The notes under the pieces were generated by a model, which saw nothing but the letters and a program-made list of their open reading frames with translations, was not told where the DNA came from and made no database searches. A program made the position numbers and the translations under genes. From Candidatus Symbiothrix sp. (lineage in GTDB: Bacteria > Bacteroidota > Bacteroidia > Bacteroidales > Azobacteroidaceae), in assembly GCA_031284765.1 (NCBI GenBank), contig JAITXK010000157.1, positions 1-13,345 of the forward strand: a DNA stretch of 13,345 bases, written 5' to 3'. Positions 7,734 through 13,345 of this stretch are shown piece by piece (positions within the stretch are counted from its first letter, which is position 1; the number at the start of each line of letters is the position of its first letter).

Positions 7734-9182
7734 ATGTTAAAACACACGAAAATAGTGGCAACCGTTTCGGATAAGCGTTGCGATGTGCCTTTTATGAGGG
7801 ATTTGTTTAATGCGGGAATGAATGTGGTGCGCATGAATTCCGCTCATTTGGATAAGGAGGGTTTCGACCAGATTATTCAAAGCGTACGAACCGTTTCCAA
7901 CCGTATCGGGATATTGATGGATACGAAAGGCCCCGAAGTGCGCACGACCATCGCCGACGAACCGATTGCCATTCGCACAGGGGACCAAATTCGCATCGAA
8001 GGGATGCCCGATAAGAAAACGGTGCCCGGGCATATCTATGTCAGTTATCCTAATTTTGTGCACGACTTGCAGTTGAATGATATGATACTGATTGATGACG
8101 GCGATTTGGAACTGGTAGTCATTGAAAAGTACGCCGACCATCTGCTGGTGGAAGCCTTAAATGATTCCGTTCTGGGAAGCCGCAAAAGCGTGAATACTCC
8201 GGGCGTACGCATTAATTTGCCTTCGCTGACGTTGAAAGACCGCGCCAATATTCTGTATGCCATTGAAAACAAAATTGATTTCATAGCCCATTCCTTTGTA
8301 AGAAACAAACAGGATGTGCGGGATATTCAACAGATTTTGGACGAACACAACAGCCCGATAAAAATCATCGCGAAAATTGAGAATCAGGAAGGGGTGGACA
8401 ATATCGACGAGATATTGGAAGCCGCTTACGGCATCATGATTGCCCGCGGCGATTTGGGTATTGAAGTGCCGCAGGAAAAAATACCCGGCTTGCAGCGCAT
8501 CTTGATTCGTAAATGTGTGGCGGCCAAAAAGCCGGTCATTGTGGCTACGCAGATGTTACATTCGATGATTAACAATCCCCGTCCCACCCGCGCCGAAGTC
8601 ACCGACATTGCCAACGCCATCTACTACCGCACCGATGCCTTGATGTTGAGTGGCGAAACGGCTTACGGCAAATTCCCTGTGGAGGCCGTGCGTACCATGG
8701 CAACCATTGCCCGCGAGGCTGAAAAGACCAAGTTATTGGAGAATGACATTCGTGTGCCGATGCCGGAAGATAACTTGAATATTACCTCGTTCTTGTCGAA
8801 GCAAGCGGTGAAATCGAGTCAAAAGTTGCAGGTCAAAGCCATTGTTACGGATAGCTATTCGGGGAAAACCGTGCTCAATTTGGCAGCCTTCCGCGGCAAA
8901 GCGCCGGTGTTCGCTATTTGCTATCAGGAACAAACCACACGGGCATTATCCCTTTCCTACGGCGTATGGGCCGAATATCAAGCAGAAACAGGCGACCCGA
9001 GACAGTATTTTCTGGACGCATTAAACAAACTGCTCAACAAACAAATGATTAATCGAAACGATTTGGTGGCCTACCTCAGCGGCAGTTTTGGCGAGGGTGG
9101 GGGCACTTCATTCCTGGAAATCAATCGCGTAGGTAAAATATTGGATGGGGAGCAAACGTTCCGTCCATCGGCATATACATGA
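7734..9182 (+). CDS. pyk: Pyruvate kinase
   Basis: Cytosolic enzyme of lower glycolysis converting phosphoenolpyruvate and ADP to pyruvate and ATP. It has 482 residues, normal for the family. Key segments: R33 and N35 in MNVVRMNSAH; MDTKGPEVRT at residues 62-71, whose acidic E68 suggests the K+-dependent type; K214 and Mg2+ ligand E216 in IIAKIENQEG; Mg2+ ligand D240 in ARGDLG; and T272 in VIVATQM, followed by NNPRPTRAEVTDIANA. The C-terminal domain ends with AYLSGSFGEGGGTS, the glycine-rich effector-type loop. The N-terminus reads KIVATVSDKRCD instead of the common KIVCTIGPAS, a pattern I associate with Bacteroidales enzymes. The K+-site serine after R-x-N is Ala37 here. The ATG lies 17 nt after the macroglobulin gene; the stop TGA overlaps the start of the sensor-regulator gene. 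Confidence 0.96.
   Translation: MLKHTKIVATVSDKRCDVPFMRDLFNAGMNVVRMNSAHLDKEGFDQIIQSVRTVSNRIGILMDTKGPEVRTTIADEPIAIRTGDQIRIEGMPDKKTVPGHIYVSYPNFVHDLQLNDMILIDDGDLELVVIEKYADHLLVEALNDSVLGSRKSVNTPGVRINLPSLTLKDRANILYAIENKIDFIAHSFVRNKQDVRDIQQILDEHNSPIKIIAKIENQEGVDNIDEILEAAYGIMIARGDLGIEVPQEKIPGLQRILIRKCVAAKKPVIVATQMLHSMINNPRPTRAEVTDIANAIYYRTDALMLSGETAYGKFPVEAVRTMATIAREAEKTKLLENDIRVPMPEDNLNITSFLSKQAVKSSQKLQVKAIVTDSYSGKTVLNLAAFRGKAPVFAICYQEQTTRALSLSYGVWAEYQAETGDPRQYFLDALNKLLNKQMINRNDLVAYLSGSFGEGGGTSFLEINRVGKILDGEQTFRPSAYT
9179..9182 (+). other. ATGA stop/start overlap between pyk and the sensor-regulator gene
   Basis: The pyk stop TGA (9180-9182) shares bases with the ATG (9179-9181) of the next gene. 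This arrangement commonly gives translational coupling by termination and re-initiation. No separate promoter is obvious just upstream, where the sequence is pyk coding. The start is supported by a good signal peptide beginning right at this ATG. Confidence 0.85.
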
Positions 9183-12100
9183 AAAAGTATATTGTCTATT
9201 TTTTAACAGTCTTCTTGTGGTTTCCATGCGAAGCATTGCAATCCGGTGAAAATTACCGTTTCCGGACATTTTCGCCTGAAGGCGGTTTTTTATATGATGG
9301 CGTGCGGTCTATTTTACAGGATGGCGATGGCTTTATTTGGATGTTGATGGACAATGAACTCTGCCGTTTCGATGGCTACGAGTATAAATATTACTATACT
9401 TATTTCACCAAGCTGAATCCGGAGAAGGAATGGTCTTTATATGATATAGCGGTCGATTCGAAAGGCCGTTTGTTTATCCATACCGGAAACGGATTGTATG
9501 CCTACAATAAAATCCAAGATAATTTCCAACGGATTTGGGAAGAGGGGATTGATGCCGTTAAAATCGACAGCAAAGATCATATTTGGGTCTTAAAAGATTA
9601 CTTGTGGCATATTTTGGACATAAAAAAACATCAACTGCAAACCCCTTCGTTCGATAGCAAAATCAAATACTCACTTAGCCCCGTTTTTTGCTTGAATAAT
9701 GAAGACTTGTATCTTTGTTCATTCGGCAATATATTTCGCTATAATTATGCAAAAAACGAGTTTTCGCTGTGTTTTAGCCTGCCCGTATCCGACCGCATAC
9801 TCCATATCAAAGCGTACAAGGGGAAGTTGTGGGTGATGGTGCGGGACGGAAACATTTATAAGATTGATTTGCCCACATTGACCATCGAAGCGCAATTCGA
9901 TTTTTTCAAAACAAACGGAACGATGCCTCTACGGGCATTTTATATTGACAAATACGGACTTATTTGGATTGGCACCCTCAATGGTTTATATATTTTAGAC
10001 CCCCTTACAGGGAAATATATGCACTACGAACATTCCCCATCCGACCCGTTCAGTCTGCCGAACAATTCCATTTGGACAATTCAGGAAGACAAACACAAAA
10101 ATGTGTGGATTGGCGCGTACTCAGGCTCGGTTTGCTATGTGAATTTAGATGAACAAATGCCTTTTACAACCTGGCTCCCCCAAGCAGACGGATTGAATCA
10201 CAGTCCCGTCAGCGCATTTGCCGAAGATGCGCAATCGCTGTGGATTGGCACGGAAGGCGGGGGTATCAACCGCATGAATAAACAAACCGGACGATTCACC
10301 TATCTCGTTCACACAAACGACAACAACAGTCTGTCGCACAATAATGTGAAATCGATTGTCCCCGACAAAACCGGTAATATCTGGATTGCCCTGTACAACG
10401 GCGGATTGGATTGCTATGACCCGAAAAATCACCGGTTCAAACATTTCAAAAACAAACCGAAAGACAAAAATTCATTATTATACAACGATATACGCAAAAT
10501 CGTTTTGGAAGGCGATTCGGGACTTTGGATTGCCTATCAATTCCGAAAAGAAATCATTTCGTTTTATTCATTCAAAAGCGATACATTTACCCATTACGAT
10601 TTCAGCGGGAAAAGCCGCCACTATATTTTCGATATGCTGCGGGGCAAAAACAATAATTTATGGATACTCAGCAGCGAAAAAATCTACCTCTTGAATGTAA
10701 AGACCAAGGCAATCAAGGCAATCCCGAATATCAATGGAACATTTATGAATTTCCATACCTTCTGCCTGGACGATTCCGGCAATCTATGGTTAGGAACTAT
10801 CGGTAACGGATTAGTCAAGTACAATTCCAGCACCGCCGAATACACTTTTCACAACCAGTGGATGAAACACAATGTGTCGTCGATATACAATATTTGCTAC
10901 GATGAGGAACGAAATCTCTGGCTGGGCACCAACAACGGATTAATCCGCTACGACATAGCCAATAACCGATTTCCCCGTTACGACACAAAAGACGGCGTGC
11001 AAGGACAAGTCTATTACCCTTTGGCTTCGATGAAAGGCATGAATGGCGAACTGTATTTCGGCGGAACCAACGGTTTTACCCGTGTCAAACCCGAAGAAAT
11101 CAAACAAAACACCTACAAATCCCGTGTGATTATTTCAGATTTTTTCATTCATTACGCACCGGCACAAGCCGTTTTTGAATCGAACAAAAAAGAAATGGTA
11201 CTGAACTACAAACAGGAAAATTTCGGCTTTGCCTTCTCCTCGGACAATTACCTGGTTCCCGAAAAAAATCTTTTCCGCTACCGTTTAAAAGGGTATTACG
11301 ATGAATGGATTGAAACACCCGCCTCGAATCGCAATGTGCAATACACCAAAGTAAAACCGGGTTCTTACTCTTTTGAAGTGGAAGCCGCCAATAACGATGG
11401 TATCTGGAGCGGAAACATCCAATCGGTAAAAATCGTACGAAAACCGGCGCCGTGGCTGAGTGCTCCTGCTTACATCGCTTATCTGCTGATCTGTACCGTC
11501 ATTACAGGACTCATCATTCAACGGTATCGCGAAAGAAAGAAACTCGAAATACAACTCTATCTCGAAAATATAGAGAAAACCAAGCAAGACGAGATTCATC
11601 AAGCACAAATGCGGTTCTTTACCAATATCTCCCACGACTTCAAAACGCCATTGTCGCTGATCATCGCTTCACTCGAAAAGTTGCGCATGGAAGGTCTGAA
11701 AGAATATTATTACCGGATACTGAGTCGCAACGCCCGCCGCCTATTGAGTTTAGTGAACGAAATCATGGACATTCGGACGCTCGATAACGGCAAAATGACT
11801 CTGAAACTTCAGGAAACCAATGTCTATGCCTGCGTGAAAGAAATTGCCGCCGATTTCAAGGATTATGCCGAGCAACGCGACCTGGAATTTAATCTCTATT
11901 GCGAACCAGGATTCCCTGCATCGCTGAACCTGGACAAGGCGGTTGTCGAAAAAATCATCATGAATCTTCTGAACAACTCGTTCCGTTTCACGGATAAAGG
12001 CGGTCGTATTTCCATCGAATTGTATTCCGACAAACAGCATTTTCAGTCGTCCTTTGTCAATCAGTACACGACCACGGGAGACGAAGGTTCCAAAAGCAAT

Positions 12101-13183
12101 TGTGTGATAGCTATCCGCGATACCGGCAGCGGCATAGCGAAAGACGCTCTTCCACAAGTTTTTGAACGTTTTTACAAATCCGAAACGAGTAACACGGATG
12201 TTTATTCGAGTACGGGCATTGGCTTGTCGCTGGTCAAAAGTTTAGTCTTCTTGCATCGAGGCAGCATTATGATATTCAGCGAAGAAGGAAAAGGCACCGA
12301 TATAGCCGTCTGTCTGCCCTTGGAACCTGTTGAAACGCAAAATGTGGAACTCCTCGCCAACGAAAATCACCAACTGACGGCAAAAGAACCGACTGCTACT
12401 TTCATACAAAACGAAAAGAAACGCATTCTGCTGGTGGAAGACAACGAAGATTTGCGCAACCTTTTGTCCGATTTTCTGGCAGCCGATTACAAAGTAGTTG
12501 CGGTTTCCGATGGCATGGAAGCCGAAGAAATTTTATCCGACCAATTGATTGACATTGTCCTCAGCGACATCATGATGCCGCGAAAAGACGGTATCGAACT
12601 GTGTGCCGAGATCAAGGAAAATATCGAAACAAGCCATATTCCGGTCATTCTATTGACGGCCAAAACGGGCATCGAAAACAAAATCGAAGGCGTGGATTCC
12701 GGCGCAGACGTATATCTGGAAAAACCGGTAGATTTGAATCTGTTAAAACTTTCGATACGCAACCTGTTCAACCATCAGCAACAGATAAAAGAATATTACG
12801 CCAAGCATTATTATTCCGACAATAACACGGTTGCTTCCAACGAGCGCGACCATAAATTCATACAAGACTTTGTCCGCACCATCGAAAACAACATGACCCA
12901 ACCGGTATTGGATGTCAATTTCATTGCCTCCGAGCTGTCGATGAGCCGGAGTAAACTGTACCGGAAAATCAAGGCCATGACCGGCATGTCCATCGTCGAA
13001 TTTATCCTGAAGCGACGCCTGCTCAAAGCCGCCAACCTGATGATTGAAAAAGACCTGAGCATGCGCGAAATCATGGACGACGTCGGCATCGAGAGTCACT
13101 CCTATTTTACCAATGCGTTTAAGAAAGAATTTGGGGAAACGCCGTCGGCTTTTGTCGGCAGTCATAAGAAAATGAAGGAATGA
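9179..13183 (+). CDS. Hybrid two-component system sensor kinase/response regulator (HTCS), AraC-type output
   Basis: 1334 residues combining sensor, kinase, receiver and DNA-binding parts, as in Bacteroides HTCS proteins that sense glycan fragments in the periplasm and activate polysaccharide utilisation genes. Residues 1 to about 19 are a signal peptide (KKYIVYFLTVFLWF). From about 48 to 640 there are a dozen or so reg_prop propeller repeats, with W-I/L-G/A motifs at for example W54, W263, W310, W355, W402, W537 and W581. A Y_Y_Y domain (about 655-757) and one membrane helix (about 763-780) follow. HisKA has phosphoacceptor H819 in SHDFKTPL. The HATPase domain has N929-LLNNS, D981-TGSG and G1013-IGL. 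The receiver has acidic E1087/D1088, phosphoacceptor D1130 (SDIMMP) and K1182. The C-terminus (about 1222-1330) is an AraC-type double HTH. All catalytic residues are present, so the protein looks functional. Its ligand and target genes cannot be read from this window. Confidence 0.95.
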   Translation: MKKYIVYFLTVFLWFPCEALQSGENYRFRTFSPEGGFLYDGVRSILQDGDGFIWMLMDNELCRFDGYEYKYYYTYFTKLNPEKEWSLYDIAVDSKGRLFIHTGNGLYAYNKIQDNFQRIWEEGIDAVKIDSKDHIWVLKDYLWHILDIKKHQLQTPSFDSKIKYSLSPVFCLNNEDLYLCSFGNIFRYNYAKNEFSLCFSLPVSDRILHIKAYKGKLWVMVRDGNIYKIDLPTLTIEAQFDFFKTNGTMPLRAFYIDKYGLIWIGTLNGLYILDPLTGKYMHYEHSPSDPFSLPNNSIWTIQEDKHKNVWIGAYSGSVCYVNLDEQMPFTTWLPQADGLNHSPVSAFAEDAQSLWIGTEGGGINRMNKQTGRFTYLVHTNDNNSLSHNNVKSIVPDKTGNIWIALYNGGLDCYDPKNHRFKHFKNKPKDKNSLLYNDIRKIVLEGDSGLWIAYQFRKEIISFYSFKSDTFTHYDFSGKSRHYIFDMLRGKNNNLWILSSEKIYLLNVKTKAIKAIPNINGTFMNFHTFCLDDSGNLWLGTIGNGLVKYNSSTAEYTFHNQWMKHNVSSIYNICYDEERNLWLGTNNGLIRYDIANNRFPRYDTKDGVQGQVYYPLASMKGMNGELYFGGTNGFTRVKPEEIKQNTYKSRVIISDFFIHYAPAQAVFESNKKEMVLNYKQENFGFAFSSDNYLVPEKNLFRYRLKGYYDEWIETPASNRNVQYTKVKPGSYSFEVEAANNDGIWSGNIQSVKIVRKPAPWLSAPAYIAYLLICTVITGLIIQRYRERKKLEIQLYLENIEKTKQDEIHQAQMRFFTNISHDFKTPLSLIIASLEKLRMEGLKEYYYRILSRNARRLLSLVNEIMDIRTLDNGKMTLKLQETNVYACVKEIAADFKDYAEQRDLEFNLYCEPGFPASLNLDKAVVEKIIMNLLNNSFRFTDKGGRISIELYSDKQHFQSSFVNQYTTTGDEGSKSNCVIAIRDTGSGIAKDALPQVFERFYKSETSNTDVYSSTGIGLSLVKSLVFLHRGSIMIFSEEGKGTDIAVCLPLEPVETQNVELLANENHQLTAKEPTATFIQNEKKRILLVEDNEDLRNLLSDFLAADYKVVAVSDGMEAEEILSDQLIDIVLSDIMMPRKDGIELCAEIKENIETSHIPVILLTAKTGIENKIEGVDSGADVYLEKPVDLNLLKLSIRNLFNHQQQIKEYYAKHYYSDNNTVASNERDHKFIQDFVRTIENNMTQPVLDVNFIASELSMSRSKLYRKIKAMTGMSIVEFILKRRLLKAANLMIEKDLSMREIMDDVGIESHSYFTNAFKKEFGETPSAFVGSHKKMKE

Positions 13184-13202
13184 AAGGAATGAAGGAAATG
13201 AA
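13172..13202 (+). repeat. Short tandem repeat of ATGAAGGA-type units across the regulator's stop codon
   Basis: Three imperfect purine-rich units are seen in a row: ATGAAGGA (13172-13179), ATGAAAGGA (13180-13188) and ATGAAGGAA (13189-13197). The start of a fourth, ATGAAAA, follows. The last sense codons and the TGA stop of the regulator (13181-13183) lie within it. Each unit carries an AAGGA-like ribosome-binding string followed by ATG. A change in unit number would move the stop codon of the regulator by a few codons. Confidence 0.8.
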
Positions 13203-13239
13203 AATTGCATTGTTATCCTGTTCGGACGAGGTGGAACCT

Positions 13240-13311
13240 GCGAGGATACGGACACCCTGCTCGTTTGTCCAAACGGCTTGCGCACAGAAGTTTGTCCGTA
13301 TCATATCTCGC
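13240..13311. repeat. Imperfect palindrome, 15-base-pair interrupted stem
   Basis: GCGAG (13240-13244) and GATACGGACA (13245-13254) are complementary to TGTCCGTATC (13293-13302) and CTCGC (13307-13311), with one 4-nt bulge (ATAT) on the right arm. The interior holds a smaller palindrome, GTTTG-TC-CAAAC (13263-13274), and GTTTGTCC occurs twice as a direct repeat (13263-13270 and 13290-13297). It could fold as a bulged hairpin with an internal stem, as in REP/MITE-like elements or structured RNAs. Identity unknown. Confidence 0.75.
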
Positions 13312-13317
13312 TGCGAC

Positions 13318-13339
13318 TTGCGGAGAAAATTATCCGCAA
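13318..13339. repeat. Seven-base-pair hairpin near the right edge
   Basis: TTGCGGA (13318-13324) pairs with TCCGCAA (13333-13339) around an 8-nt A/T-rich loop. It lies 6 nt after the larger palindrome. The bases after it (CGAAAG) are not a T-run, so a standard intrinsic terminator is not supported on the + strand. Confidence 0.65.
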
Positions 13340-13345
13340 CGAAAG

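Larger units (their letters stand above)
13184..13345 (+). other. Right-edge segment after the regulator: no convincing gene, repeat-rich; faint PBP1C-like reading frame
   Basis: This stretch continues beyond the window. Two frames stay open to the edge. The ATG-led frame from 13180 (ATGA overlap) gives MKGMKEMKIALLSC and then nothing recognisable. Another frame, read from about 13221, contains CEDTDTLLVC, PNGLRTEVCPYH and LRLAEK. Its spacing of Cys, TDT, NGLRT and CPYH resembles the C-terminal domain of Bacteroidota penicillin-binding protein 1C, but this frame has no ATG after its in-frame stop at 13173. It may be a frameshifted remnant of pbpC, or a chance translation of a palindromic non-coding repeat. 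No promoter or T-rich terminator was seen. Confidence 0.35.

Noticed and set aside
12743..13285. Minus-strand open frame of 180 codons over the regulator's 3' end
   Set aside because: It lies opposite the receiver and AraC-type coding region, with no recognisable motif; it is a shadow of the real gene.
13318..13339. Intrinsic terminator for the five-gene run
   Set aside because: The hairpin is real but no T-run follows it on the + strand, and the 7-bp stem is short.
13180..13345. A new ATG-led gene overlapping the regulator's stop
   Set aside because: Only about 55 codons are visible, the start lies in a short tandem repeat and no domain is recognised; kept as a possibility within the right-edge segment entry.

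Overview
The window looks like a chromosomal segment of a Bacteroidota bacterium, most likely order Bacteroidales. The clues are a full-length hybrid two-component system of the Bacteroides type, a Bacteroidales-style pyruvate kinase with the variant N-terminal motif SDKRCD, and a very large secreted alpha-2-macroglobulin-like protein of the Bacteroidota type. No rRNA, tRNA, CRISPR array, transposase or phage gene was seen.

Layout, all on the + strand: (1) the 3' part of ffh, the SRP54 GTPase, cut by the left edge; (2) folD, methylene-THF dehydrogenase/cyclohydrolase; (3) a 1908-residue alpha-2-macroglobulin-like protein with a signal peptide, in which the usual thioester site is replaced by NVLD; (4) pyk, pyruvate kinase; (5) a 1334-residue one-protein sensor and regulator (propeller sensor, Y_Y_Y, membrane helix, HisKA, HATPase, receiver, AraC-type HTH); (6) a 162-base right-edge segment without a convincing gene but rich in inverted repeats. 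Gene junctions are 17 nt, 7 nt, 17 nt and a 4-base ATGA overlap. No terminator-like hairpin is visible between genes, so the five genes could be one transcription unit; this is an inference from spacing only.

The genes serve different tasks: membrane protein targeting, one-carbon metabolism, envelope defence or protease trapping, lower glycolysis, and extracellular signal sensing. The most unusual context is the regulator starting inside the stop codon of pyk. That suggests translational coupling of a glycolytic enzyme to what is normally a regulator of polysaccharide use. No susC/susD or glycoside hydrolase gene lies within the window, so the regulator's target is unknown.

The best candidate for something undescribed is the right-edge segment (13172-13345). 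It has tandem ATGAAGGA-type units across the regulator's stop codon, a 15-base-pair imperfect palindrome about 72 nt long, and a second hairpin. It could be a dispersed palindromic repeat, a structured RNA, or a decayed gene fragment; one reading frame there resembles the cysteine-rich C-terminal end of penicillin-binding protein 1C.
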